Positions 19,763 through 29,451 of a DNA stretch of 64,000 nucleotides are shown in pieces. A model generated the notes under the pieces. It worked only from the letters and a program-made list of their open reading frames with translations, did no database searches and had not been told where the DNA came from. A program made the position numbers and the translations under genes. Source of the stretch: Sphaerisporangium krabiense (GTDB lineage: Bacteria > Actinomycetota > Actinomycetes > Streptosporangiales > Streptosporangiaceae); assembly GCF_014200435.1 (NCBI RefSeq), contig NZ_JACHBR010000001.1, positions 5,832,001-5,896,000 on the forward strand, given 5' to 3'. Every line of letters begins with the position of its first letter. Positions within the stretch are counted from its first letter, which is position 1.

Positions 19763-19784
19763 ACAATGCCTCTCCCTGCATTGT
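19763..19784. promoter_or_regulatory. palindrome ACAATGC-N8-GCATTGT
   Basis: A perfect 7-bp inverted repeat with an eight-base spacer about 45 bp after uvrB. The half-sites are AT-richer than the surroundings and the layout suits a dimeric regulator, but it could equally be a weak hairpin after uvrB. A second stem (GCCGGAC 19724-19730 / GTCCGGC 19745-19751) just upstream is a candidate uvrB terminator. Confidence 0.45.
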
Positions 19785-20140
19785 CGAGCTGCCCCTTTTC
19801 CGCGGCGTGGTCGGCGCGTCGGCTTCGGTGTCATGGGGAAGTAGGGGACGTCGCACGTTCTCGGTGACGTCGCCGGGCGTTAGGGTGGAGATCACGCGGC
19901 GGAAGAAGCGCCGGTTCGTCGGAGATGTGGTCGCCGGCCGATGCGCGGGGTCATGGGCGGCGGTCACCGGCGGGCATGCGGAAAAGTCCGGCGGGGATCA
20001 ATGGCGGCCCCACGCCGGGCGGAGCCGCACGCACGTCCCCTGTACGCCTTCCGGCGGACTGCGGGCCCCCAGGTCGATCGGTACTGGCCGGAGCCGACCA
20101 GTGGCCGTCGGCCGGCGCCGATCAGTGAAGATCGGCCCAG

Positions 20141-20210
20141 GTCAACCAGTGCCGACCAGGGCGGATCAACGCGCATCTGTGCCGATCAGTGCCGATCAGT
20201 GCCGATCAGT
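20141..20210. repeat. seven in-phase 10-bp tandem units upstream of marR
   Basis: The sequence from 20141 to 20210 divides into seven consecutive decamers. The last three (20181-20210) are perfect GCCGATCAGT, and the four before are degenerate versions ending in CCAGT, CCAGG, TCAAC and TCTGT. Another full copy lies out of phase at 20117-20126. A period of ten bases places each copy on the same face of the helix, immediately in front of the MarR-family gene whose SD begins at 20211. Likely operator array or slippage-derived repeat. Confidence 0.7.
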
Positions 20211-20227
20211 GAAGGAAGGTGGCCGTG

Positions 20228-20743
20228 ATGACCGCCGGACCGGCGCCTGGCCATAGGTGGCAAGTTCATGGGCCCACCAGTGAGCGCATCCTCGCCGGCA
20301 TGTCGCAAGACTGGCCGTGGCTGGTGGAGGAGGCGTCCCTGGTGCTGGTCGAGGTGACGCTCGACGCGGTCGCCGAAATGGGAGATCTGTCGTTGACCCA
20401 GCTCAGAGCCCTCCTGGCCGTCGATCGGCACGGGCCACTGAACCTGAGCTCCCTGGCGACCCGGCTGAACATGTCGCTGTCGGCGGCCGGCCGAATGGTG
20501 GACCGTCTCGACGGCTTGGGCCTTTTGCAGCGCTTCCCCGCCCCGCACAGCAGGCGCGAGATCCGCATCGACACCACCTCGGACGGACGTGAGGTCCTGG
20601 AACGGCTGCGCTCAGCACGCCGGCGACGCATCGGCACGGTACTCGAACGCCTCACCCCCGACGCCCGCACACAACTCACCCACGTCCTCCAGGAGTTCAC
20701 CGCCGCAGACGCGTCCCGAGACCACGACGACCTCACCCTGTAG
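20228..20743 (+). CDS. MarR-family transcriptional regulator
   Basis: A 171-residue winged-helix regulator. The MarR core is clear: LTQLRALLAVDRHGPLN followed by the recognition-helix region LATRLNMSLSAAGRMVDRL, the wing (IDTTSDGREVLERL), and a C-terminal dimerisation helix. ATG 20228 is preferred because GAAGGAAGG at 20211-20219 sits eight bases upstream; GTG codons at 20219 and 20225 are in frame but overlap or crowd the SD. The decamer array directly upstream may be its own operator. No target gene is adjacent; the repeat region follows. Confidence 0.85.
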   Translation: MTAGPAPGHRWQVHGPTSERILAGMSQDWPWLVEEASLVLVEVTLDAVAEMGDLSLTQLRALLAVDRHGPLNLSSLATRLNMSLSAAGRMVDRLDGLGLLQRFPAPHSRREIRIDTTSDGREVLERLRSARRRRIGTVLERLTPDARTQLTHVLQEFTAADASRDHDDLTL

Positions 20744-20756
20744 AACCCCTTCACAG

Positions 20757-21399
20757 CCACGTGAGCGCGGAGCCGGTGCTTTTATGGCCGGAAGAGGTCT
20801 TGTGACGCCCACCCGTGCAGGTCTGTCGTGGTTGGCCGCCGTTAGCCCACCCATGGGTACGTGCCTCAGGGCCGGTCAGGGGTATCGCGGTGGTCATGGC
20901 GGGTGTGGGTGGTGGGCGATGTCGTGAGATATGTCCTGGGGTCGACGGCGCGAGTGCTCGGCCCTGCACACCGAGCGGCACGTGCGTCGGTAGTACCGAT
21001 CATGACGCTGGTTGCAGCTGCGGGCGCGAGGTCGTAGACGCGGAGCCGGTGGTTTCGGGCGCGAAGAGGTCTGTGAGGCCCACCCGTGCGGGTCCGTTGT
21101 GGTTGGCCGCCCTTAGCCCACCCATGGGTACGCGCCTCAGGGCGGGTCGGGGGGTATCGCGGTGGTCATGGCGGGTGTGGGTGGTGGGCGATGTCGTGAG
21201 AAATGTTCTGGGGTCGACAGGCATGAGCACTCGGCCCTGCACACCGAGTGGCGCGTGCGTCGGTAGTACCGATCATGACGCTGGTTGCAGCTGCGGGTGC
21301 GAGCTTGTAGACGCGGAGCCAGTGGTTTCAGGGCGGGAAGAGGTCTGTGAGGCCCACCCGTGCGGGTCCCCTGTGGCTGGTCGCCGTTAGCCCACCCAG
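20757..21399 (+). repeat. direct arm of ~272-bp repeat array (2 full + 1 partial copy)
   Basis: Three head-to-tail copies of an about 272-bp unit: about 20757-21032, 21033-21306 and a truncated 21307-21399. Copies one and two agree over most of their length, including the segments at 20878-20930 and 21150-21203. A conserved ~60-bp core (20792-20854, 21063-21124, 21338-21399) contains the small palindrome ACCCGTGCGGGT and ends in TTAGCCCACCCA. Spacing between cores is 271 and then about 274 bp. Neither is a multiple of three, so the array is not a normal repeated gene. Starts right after the marR stop. Confidence 0.85.
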
Positions 21400-21410
21400 C
21401 AGTCGCTCAC

Positions 21411-21711
21411 ATCGGCGACCATCGCCCTGCCCTGATCGCCGCCGGACCCCGCCCCCATCGCGGCCACCGTGAAGATCCAGTGGTATCGGTGACCACCGCC
21501 CCGCTCTGATCACCGCGAAATTCCCGCCAGTCCTCTGGCCACCGTAAAAGATCCTGCGTCCCTTGGCGACCAACGCCTCCTGATCACCGCTGGAACCCGC
21601 TACCCATCCCGGCTCCGTGAGAGATCCCACCGCATCGGTGACCACCGACCCTCGCTCTGATCACCGCGAAGTCCCCGCCAGTCCTCTGGCCACCGTGAAA
21701 GATCCTGCGCC
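21411..21711 (+). repeat. central block of four ~75-bp tandem units
   Basis: Units start at about 21411, 21485, 21562 and 21634 (remnant at 21712), each opening with a version of ATCGGTGACCA, then CTGATCACCGCGA, and closing with GGCCACCGTGAAAGATCC. Units two and four are nearly identical; one and three are diverged. The GATCACCGCGA motif also recurs in the inverted arm (about 22263), so these units look derived from part of the ~272-bp element. Confidence 0.75.
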
Positions 21712-21739
21712 ATCGGGACCGTCGGCCCCGCAATGCCCC

Positions 21740-22290
21740 GTCGCCGTCTTGTGGCCTGCACTTCTGGGTGGGCTAACGGTGGCCAACCACGACGAACCCG
21801 TACGGGTGGGGCTCACAGACCTCTGCCCGGCCTAAAACCATCGACTCCGCGCCCATAACCTCGCACTTCCAGCTATAAGCAGCGTCACAATCGGTATTAC
21901 TGACATACGCACTGCTCGGCGCGTTGAGCCGCCTGCTTGTGTTTCCTCCCCCGACAAAGATCTCGACATCACAACCGCCGTCACCGATCTTGATCGCCGT
22001 GATGCTCTCCCTCGCCCGTCTTGTGGCGCGCACTTCTGGGTGGGCTAACGGCGGCCAGCCACAACGGACACGCGCGGGTGGGCTTTCAGATCTCTCTCCG
22101 CCCCACATCCACCGACTCCGGACCCATGACCTCACACCTCCGGCTAGAACCAGCTCCACAGTCGGTGTCACTGACGTGTGTGGTGGCTTGGGGTTGGGCC
22201 GGCTGATCGGGTTCGCCGCCCCGGATATGGAACACGCGACATCAACGACCGCCCGCACCCACCCTGATCACCGCGATACGCCCCAGGCCC
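21740..22290 (-). repeat. inverted arm of ~272-bp repeat array (2 copies)
   Basis: Two copies in the opposite orientation to 20757-21399, about 21740-22013 and 22014-22290, with cores at 21765-21823 and 22037-22096 (TGGGTGGGCTAACGG ... CAGACCTCT). Core spacing is 272 bp, as in the direct arm. These copies are more diverged. Together the two arms form a ~1.5-kb interrupted inverted repeat with the 75-bp block at its centre. Confidence 0.8.
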
Positions 22291-22687
22291 CTCCCATGGC
22301 GGGCGGGGCTGATGGGCCGGCGATGTCGTGGGCTGTCGTGGGATCGGGAGGGGGTGAGGGGGCGGCGGGGTGGGTTCGGGGTGGCCGTTATTGGTGGGGG
22401 GATTGGGTTTTTACTTCTTTGTGTTTAGGGATTTGACACTCTTTGTTAACCATGTCGCCTTTTGGTGGGGTCTGAGGGCTTTTTCGGGTGCGAATGAATG
22501 GCTGGTGTCGGAGACAGATTCCATCTGATGACTGTTGCATGATAGAAACTGTTTCTCGTCGGACAGTTACCGTGCGTCCTGGATCAACGTCCCTGAGCGT
22601 CGATCAGCGGATTCGGCGTCGGTCGTGTTCGTGAGGGCGGCGGCCATGGCCAGTGTTGTGGCGCCATGCCACGGAGAGGTCGGCGGC
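22291..22687. promoter_or_regulatory. AT-richer region upstream of narG
   Basis: About 400 bp without a gene. Part of it (about 22380-22560) is clearly richer in A+T than the surrounding DNA. TTGACA occurs at 22433-22438, a good -35 box, but I see no matching -10 at 16-18 bp. I looked for an FNR/CRP-like TTGAT-N4-ATCAA site and did not find one. The narG ribosome binding site GGAGAGG is at 22673-22679. Confidence 0.45.
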
Positions 22688-25600
22688 ATGTTCGGTCGTG
22701 CGCCCAGAGCGCTCGCGGAGAAGGCGGCGGCGACCGCCGCACGGCGGCTGCTGGAGGCGGGCAAGCTGCTGCACCGCTCCGACACCTCACCCGACCTGCG
22801 GGCCCTGTACCGGCCCGGTGACCGGGTCAACGACGCCCCCTACCGCGAGCGGTGGGCCCATGACCGGGTGGTCCGCTCCACGCACGGCGTGAACTGCACC
22901 GGATCGTGCTCCTGGAAGGTGTACGTCAAGGACGGCCTGATCACCTGGGAGACCCAGCAGACCGACTACCCGAGCGTCGGGCCGGACCGCCCGGAGTACG
23001 AGCCGCGCGGCTGCCCCCGTGGCGCCGCGTTCTCCTGGTACACCTACTCGCCGACCCGGGTGCGCTACCCCCACGCGCGCGGCGTGCTGGTGGAGATGTA
23101 CCGCCAGGCCAAGGCCGAGCTGGGGACCCGGTCGCGGCGTGGGGGAGTGTGGTCGGGGACCCGGACCGGCGCCGGCGCTACCAGTCGGCCCGGGGCAGGG
23201 GCGGCCTGGTGCGGATCGACTGGGACGAGGCCCTGGAGATCGCCGCCGCCGCGCACGTCCACACGATCATGACCTACGGCCCCGACAGGGTGGCGGGGTT
23301 CTCGCCGATCCCGGCCATGTCGATGGCCTCGCACGCGGTGGGCGCCCGGTTCATGGCGCTGATCGGGGCGCCGATGCTGTCGTTCTACGACTGGTACGCC
23401 GACCTGCCGATCGCCTCGCCGCAGGTGTTCGGCGACCAGACCGACGTGCCGGAGTCGGCGGACTGGTGGGACGCGGCGTACCTGATGCTGTGGGGCTCCA
23501 ACGTGCCGGTCACCCGCACCCCGGACGCGCACTGGATGGCCGAGGCCCGCTACCGGGGCCAGAAGGTGGTGGTCGTCTCGCCGGACTACTCGGACGCGAC
23601 CAAGTTCGCCGACGAGTGGCTGCACCCGCATCCGGGGACCGACGGCGCGGTGGCCATGGCGATGGGCCACGTCATCCTGACGGAGTTCTTCGTCCGTGAC
23701 CCGGTGGCCCGCTTCACCGATTATGTGAAACGCTTCACCGACCTGCCGTTCCTGGTCACGCTGACCGAGCGGCCCGACGGCGGCCACGCGCCCGGCAAGT
23801 TCCTCACGGCCGCCGACGCCGGCCTCGGCCCCGAGGAGGGCGCGCGCTGGCGTCCGGTCCTGGCCGACGCGCGCGACGGGCAGGTCACCGTCCCGGGCGG
23901 CACGCTCGGGGACCGGTGGACCGGGGCGGGGGCCGGGCGGTGGAACCTCGACCTGGGCGAGATCGATCCGCTGCTCAGCCTGCATGAGGAGGGCGGCGAG
24001 ACCGCCGAGGTCGTGCTGCCGCGCTTCGACGAGGAGGGCGGCGTGGTCCGCCGCGGCGTCCCGGTACGCCGCATGGCGGGCCGCCTCGTCACCACCGTCT
24101 ACGACCTGCTGCTGGCCCAGTACGGCGTGGCGCGCCCCGGACTGCCGGGCCGGTGGCCCACGGGGTACGACGACGCGTCGCTGCCGTGCACGCCCGCCTG
24201 GCAGGAGCGGATCACCTCGGTCCCGGCCGCCCGCGTGACCCGCATCGCCAGGGAGTTCGCCGAGACGGCGCACAAGTCCGGCGGCCGGGCGATGATCGTG
24301 ATGGGCGCGGGCACCAACCACTGGTTCCACTCCGACACGATCTACCGCTCCTTCCTGTCGCTGCTGCTGCTCACCGGCTGCCAGGGCGTCAACGGCGGCG
24401 GCTGGGCGCACTACGTGGGCCAGGAGAAGGTGCGCCCGCTGGCCGGATGGCAGCAGCTCTCCACGGCAGCCGACTGGGCGCGCCCCTCGCGGCAGATGGC
24501 GGGGACGCCCTACTGGTACGTCCACACCGACCAGTGGCGGTACGAGAAGTTCGCGGCATCCGCGCTGTCCAGCCCGGCGGGGCCCGGCCTGTTCGGCGAC
24601 CGGCACACCGTGGACCTCGTGGCGCAGTCGGCCCGGCTGGGCTGGATGCCGTCCTACCCGACCTTCTCCGCCAACCCGCTGAGGCTCGGCGCCGAGGCGC
24701 GGGCGTCCGGGCAGGACCCGGCGCGGTGGGCGGCCGGCGAGATCGCGGCCGGGCGGCTCGGCTTCGCCTGCGAGGATCCCGACGCGGAGGAGAACTGGCC
24801 GCGCGTGCTCACCGTGTGGCGGGCCAACCTGATCGGGTCCTCGGCCAAGGGCAACGAGTACTTCCTGCGCCACCTGCTCGGGGCGCGGGACAACGCCGCC
24901 GCGCACGAGGCTCCCCCCGAGGCGCGCCCCCGGGAGGTGACGTGGCGCGAGGAGGCGCCGCGCGGCAAGCTCGACCTGCTGCTGGCCCTGGACTTCCGCA
25001 TGACCTCCACCACGTTGTTCGCCGACCTCGTGCTGCCCGCGGCCACCTGGTACGAGAAGCACGACCTGTCCAGCACGGACATGCACCCGTACGTCCACGC
25101 CTTCTCCCCGGCGATCAGCCCGCCCTGGCAGGCCCGCACCGACTTCCAGATCTTCCACGGGCTGGCGCGCCGGGTCGGTGAGCTGGCCGTGGGCCGCCTG
25201 GACACCGCCTACGACCTCGTCGCCACGGCGCTGCAGCACGACACGCCCGGCGAGATCGCGCAGCCGGGCGGGACCGTCCCCGACTGGCGCGGCGACGGGC
25301 GCGCGCCGGAACCGGGCCGGGACATGCCCGCCCTCGCCCTGGTGGAGCGGGACTACACCGCGATCGCTGGCAAGCTCGCGGCGTTCGGCCCGCTGGCCGA
25401 GCGGCAGGGCATGACGGTCAAGGGCGTCACCGTCCACCCGGTCCCGGAGTCCGGCTGGCTGGCCGCGCGGTGCGGCCGGGCCCCGGACGGGCCCGCCGAG
25501 GGACGTCCGCTGCTGGACACCGACGTGAAGCTGTGCGAGGCGATCCTCGCCCTGTCGGGCACCACCAACGGCCGCCTCGCCGCGGCGGGCCTGTCCGCGC

Positions 25601-26403
25601 TGGCCGCGCGCTGCGGGCCCGGCACGGGGCTGGCCGAGCTGGGCTCCGCCGTCGCGGAACGCCGGGTGGTGTTCTCCGACACCCAGGAGCGGCCGGTGCA
25701 GGTCGGCATGAGCTTCGAATGGTCGGGCAAGGAGGCCCCCGACCGCCGGTACGCGCCGTTCACGATCAACACCGAGAACGCCAAGCCGTGGCACACGCTC
25801 ACCGGCCGCCAGCACTTCTACCTCGACCACGACTGGATGGCCGAGTACGGCGAGCAACTGCCCGTCTATCGGCCTCCCCTGGACATGGCCGCGCTCGCCG
25901 AGGACGCCGGCGACACCTACGGTGCCGAGGCGTCCCCGGACGGCCGCGCGGTCGCCGTCCGCTACATCACGCCGCACTCCAAGTGGTCCATCCACTCCGA
26001 GTATCAGGAGAACCTCCTGATGCAGACCCTCGCCCGCGGCGGCCCGGTCATCTGGATCAGCGTCGAGGACGCCGCGGCGATCGGCGTGGCCGACAACGAC
26101 TGGATCGAGGCGGTCAACCCCAACGGCGTGGTCGTCGCGCGCGCGGTCGTCTCGCACCGCATGCCGCCGGGCACGGTGTTCATGTACCACGTCCAGGAAC
26201 GGCTGGTGAACGTCCCCAAGTCGCAGGCCACCGGCCGTCGCGGCGGGGTGCACAACTCCCTGACCAGGCTGCTGGTAAAGCCCACGCACCTGATCGGCGG
26301 ATACGGCCAGCTCTCCTTCGCGCCCAACTACTACGGGCCCACCGGGAACCAGCGCGACGCGGTCACCGTGATCCGCCGCCGCTCTCAGGAGGTGATCTAC
26401 TGA
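22688..26403 (+). pseudogene. narG: respiratory nitrate reductase alpha subunit, interrupted by a one-base frameshift
   Basis: Molybdenum catalytic subunit of membrane-bound nitrate reductase. The ATG at 22688 (GGAGAGG eight bases upstream) opens a NarG N-terminus with the [4Fe-4S] FS0 motif THGVNCTGSCSW and RGCPRG. After codon ~145 the frame runs into non-homologous sequence and stops at 23272. NarG continues one frame over from GDPVAAWGSVVGDP through the Mo-ligand region LSFYDWYADLP to 26403. Five G instead of the four at 23122-23125 would restore one 1,238-codon gene, the normal length. The rest is intact, so this is either a recent inactivating mutation or a homopolymer base-calling error. 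narH starts on the stop codon. Confidence 0.9.
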
Positions 26404-27995
26404 TGCGCGTGATGGCGCAGGTCGCCATGGTGATGAACCTCGACAAATGCATCGGCTGCCACACCTGTTCGGTCACCTGCAAGCAGACCTGGACCAACAG
26501 GGCAGGCACCGAGTACGTGTGGTTCAACAACGTCGAGACCCGCCCGGGACAGGGCTACCCGCGCGGCTACGAGGACCAGGACAAGTGGAAGGGCGGCTGG
26601 CGGCTCAAGGGCGACAGGCTCGTGCCGCGCGCCGGAGGCCGCGTCCGCCGCCTGACCCGCCTGTTCGCCAACCCCGAGCTGCCGCTCCTGGACGACTACT
26701 ACGAGCCCTGGAGCTACGACTACGAGAACCTGACCGCCGCGCCGCTCGGCGAGGACGTGCCGACCGCGCCGCCGCGCTCGCTGATCGACGGCGCGCCCAC
26801 CGCCGTCACCTACGGCCCCAACTGGGACGACGACCTGGGCGGCGGGCCCGAGCACCTGGCGGGCGACCCGATCCTGCGCAAGATCGGGGGGCAGGTGCGC
26901 ATGCGGTACGAGCAGTCGTTCATGTTCTACCTGCCGCGCATCTGCGAGCACTGCCTCAACCCGTCCTGCGTGGCCGCCTGCCCGTCCGGCGCGCTGTACA
27001 AGCGGATCGAGGACGGCATCGTCCTCGTCGACCAGGACCGGTGCCGCGGCTGGCGCATGTGCGTCACCGGCTGCCCGTACAAGAAGATCTACTTCAACCA
27101 CGGCACCGGCAAGGCCGAGAAGTGCACGATGTGCTACCCGCGGATCGAGGCCGGCGAGCCCACCGTGTGCTCGGAGACCTGCGTCGGACGCCTGCGCTAC
27201 CTCGGCGTCATCCTCTACGACGCCGACCGGGTCGGGCAGGCCGCCGCCGTCCCCGACGAGCGCGCCCTCTACGGCGCCCAGCTCGGCTGCTTCCTGGACC
27301 CGGACGACCCGGCCGTGGCCGCGGCGGCGGAACGGGCCGGCATCCCGCACCAGTGGGTGGAGGCGGCCCGCAGCTCCCCGGTCTACGCCCTCATCGCCCG
27401 CTACCGGGTCGCGCTGCCGCTGCACCCGGAGTACCGCACGATGCCGATGGTCTGGTACGTGCCGCCGCTGTCGCCGATCGTGGACGCGCTGGCCGAGACG
27501 GGCAACGACGGCGAGGACGCGGGCAATCTCTTCGGCGCGATCGAGACCCTGCGGATCCCGGTGGAGTACCTGGCCGAGCTGTTCACGGCCGGGGACACCG
27601 GGCCGGTCGAGGCGGCGCTCGGCCGGCTCGCCGCGATGCGCGCCCACATGCGCCGGGCCAACCTCGGGGAGGAGCCCGACCCGCGCATCGCCGCGGACGC
27701 CGGCATGACCGCCGGGCAGCTGGAGGAGATGTACCGGCTGCTGGCGCTCGCCAAGTACGACGAGCGCTACGTCATCCCCACCACGTACGCCGCGCCGTCC
27801 ATCCCGGGCGCGGACGGGTGCAGCCTGGAGGGCCCCGGCGGGCCCGGCATGCTGGAGCCGTCCGCCGCCTCCGTCGAGGGGTTCCACGCGCGCCCGGCCG
27901 ACGACCGCCTGCGCGGGCGCGTCAACCTGCTGAACTGGGACGGCAAGGGGCTGCCCGCCGGGCTGTTCCCCCCGCGCGGGGAGCAGACCCCGTGA
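26403..27995 (+). CDS. narH: respiratory nitrate reductase beta subunit
   Basis: A 530-residue iron-sulfur electron-transfer subunit linking NarI haems to NarG. Four cysteine clusters are present in order: CIGCHTCSVTC (Cys16, 19, 22, 26), CEHCLNPSCVAACP, CRGWRMCVTGCP and CTMCYPRI...CSETC. In the third, Trp replaces one Cys, as is typical for the [3Fe-4S] centre of NarH. Its ATG overlaps the narG TGA by one base, and its stop overlaps narJ by four. Length and composition are normal for the family, and the intact reading frame argues that the operon was under selection until recently. Confidence 0.97.
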   Translation: MRVMAQVAMVMNLDKCIGCHTCSVTCKQTWTNRAGTEYVWFNNVETRPGQGYPRGYEDQDKWKGGWRLKGDRLVPRAGGRVRRLTRLFANPELPLLDDYYEPWSYDYENLTAAPLGEDVPTAPPRSLIDGAPTAVTYGPNWDDDLGGGPEHLAGDPILRKIGGQVRMRYEQSFMFYLPRICEHCLNPSCVAACPSGALYKRIEDGIVLVDQDRCRGWRMCVTGCPYKKIYFNHGTGKAEKCTMCYPRIEAGEPTVCSETCVGRLRYLGVILYDADRVGQAAAVPDERALYGAQLGCFLDPDDPAVAAAAERAGIPHQWVEAARSSPVYALIARYRVALPLHPEYRTMPMVWYVPPLSPIVDALAETGNDGEDAGNLFGAIETLRIPVEYLAELFTAGDTGPVEAALGRLAAMRAHMRRANLGEEPDPRIAADAGMTAGQLEEMYRLLALAKYDERYVIPTTYAAPSIPGADGCSLEGPGGPGMLEPSAASVEGFHARPADDRLRGRVNLLNWDGKGLPAGLFPPRGEQTP

Positions 27996-28726
27996 TCGGC
28001 CCTGTTGTCGGCGCGGTCGTCCATCCGGCGCCGCTCCCCGCGCTCGGCGCGGTCCTCCCGCCCGCGCTGGGCACGGCACTCGGCCCGGTGATCGGCGCCG
28101 TCGGCCGCCTGCTGCCGGGCCGCGCGTCGGGCCGGGCCGTGCACCAGGCGGCGTCCCTGCTGCTCACCTACCCGGGGGCCGACTGGCAGGACCGTCTCGC
28201 CCTCGTCCGGCGGGCGCTCGCGCCGCTGCGGGGCGCCCCCGCCGCGACGCTGCGCGGCTTCTGCGCCGGCATGGCCACCGCCGACCCGCTCGAGCTGGCC
28301 GCCGACTACGTCGCCACCTTCGACCGCAGCGCCCGCCGCACCCTGCACATGACCTACTACACCGACGGCGACACGCGCAGGCGCGGCGGGTCGCTCGCGG
28401 AGATCAAGGCGCTGTACCGGGCGCACGGCTGGCGGCCCGACGACGCGGAGCTGCCCGACTTCCTGCCGCTCATGCTGGAGTTCGCCGCCCGCTGCCCGCG
28501 GCCGGGCGCCGAGCTGCTGCGGCGGCACCGCCCGGGCCTGGACGTGCTGCAGACGGCCCTGCGCCGGCACCGCAGCCCCTACGCCGACGTCGTGGCGGCT
28601 GTGGCGGAGACCCTGCCGCCCGCCCGCCCGGGGCCCGCCGGTCCCGCCGCGCCGCCGGCCGAACGCGTGGGCCTGGACCCGTTCCCGGCCGCGCCCGCCG
28701 GATCCCCACGGGAGGTTCGCCGATGA
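27992..28726 (+). CDS. narJ: nitrate reductase molybdenum cofactor assembly chaperone
   Basis: A 244-residue NarJ/TorD-family chaperone that holds apo-NarG while the molybdenum cofactor is inserted. Family features: the helical core around QAASLLLTYPGADW, YVATFDRSARRTLHMTYYTDGDTRRRG (about 104-130) and the motif ELPDFLPLMLEF. The N-terminal ~40 residues are a low-complexity Ala/Pro/Gly stretch not typical of NarJ. If a start downstream of the GTG is used the protein would be nearer family length. GTG 27992 overlaps the narH stop by four bases (GTGA). Confidence 0.93.
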   Translation: MIGPVVGAVVHPAPLPALGAVLPPALGTALGPVIGAVGRLLPGRASGRAVHQAASLLLTYPGADWQDRLALVRRALAPLRGAPAATLRGFCAGMATADPLELAADYVATFDRSARRTLHMTYYTDGDTRRRGGSLAEIKALYRAHGWRPDDAELPDFLPLMLEFAARCPRPGAELLRRHRPGLDVLQTALRRHRSPYADVVAAVAETLPPARPGPAGPAAPPAERVGLDPFPAAPAGSPREVRR

Positions 28727-29451
28727 ACGGCCTGCAGATCGCGGCCTGGGGCGTGCTGCCCTACCTGGTGGTGACGCTGTTCGTCCTCGGCAGCGTGTGG
28801 CGCTACCGCCACGACCGGTTCGGGTTCACCACCCGCTCCAGCCAGATGTACGAGAGCCGCCTGCTGGCCGTCGGCGGCCCGATGTTCCACTACGGGCTGC
28901 TGTTCGTCATCGCCGGTCACGCCGTCGGGCTGCTCGTGCCCGAGAGCCTGACCGAGTGGATGCACGTCCCCGAGCCGCTGTACCGGCTCAACGCCCTGAC
29001 GGTGGGCGGCCTGGCCGGCGCGGCGACCGTGGCCGGGCTCGCCGTGCTGCTCTGGCGGCGGCTGCGGGTCCGCGCGGTCCGCCGGGCCACCAGCCGCAGC
29101 GACCGCCTCGTCTACCCGATCCTGGCCACGGTGCTGCTCGCGGGGCTGTGGGCGACGCTGGGCGAAGTCGAGAGCCCCTACGACTACCGGCTGGGCGTCT
29201 CGGTCTGGTTCCGCAGCCTGCTGATCCTGCATCCCGACGTGCCCGACATGGCGCACGCGCCGCTCGTCTTCCAGGTCCACGCCGCGCTGGCCATGGCCCT
29301 GTTCGCCCTGTGGCCCTTCAGCCGTCTCGTGCACGCCTTCGCCGCCCCGGTCGGCTACCTGGTGCGCCCCTACGTCGTCTACCGCCGCCGCGGCGGAGCC
29401 GTGCCTCCTGTCCAGCCCCCCGCCCACACCACCGCGAGGCAGCGGCCATGA
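28723..29451 (+). CDS. narI: respiratory nitrate reductase gamma subunit (cytochrome b)
   Basis: A 242-residue integral membrane di-haem b subunit that oxidises quinol and passes electrons to NarH. Five hydrophobic helices are visible. Candidate haem-ligand His residues sit in helix 2 (FHYGLLFVIAGHAVG) and in the last helices (FQVHAALAM, FSRLVHAFA), as in NarI. ATG 28723 overlaps the narJ stop by four bases (ATGA), and the stop overlaps the HPP gene in the same way, so all five genes form one tightly coupled operon. Confidence 0.95.
   Translation: MNGLQIAAWGVLPYLVVTLFVLGSVWRYRHDRFGFTTRSSQMYESRLLAVGGPMFHYGLLFVIAGHAVGLLVPESLTEWMHVPEPLYRLNALTVGGLAGAATVAGLAVLLWRRLRVRAVRRATSRSDRLVYPILATVLLAGLWATLGEVESPYDYRLGVSVWFRSLLILHPDVPDMAHAPLVFQVHAALAMALFALWPFSRLVHAFAAPVGYLVRPYVVYRRRGGAVPPVQPPAHTTARQRP

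Noticed and set aside
20141-20210. Possible CRISPR array
   Set aside because: Units are 10 bp with no spacers and no cas genes nearby.
20815-21390. A 191-codon frame through the direct repeat arm, with two similar Cys-containing segments
   Set aside because: Apparent protein repeats only mirror the DNA repeats; the ~271/274-bp periods break frame between cores and no ribosome binding site precedes it.
21411-21711. CRISPR-like or gene-coding tandem block
   Set aside because: The ~75-bp units are contiguous, lack unique spacers and contain stops in all frames.
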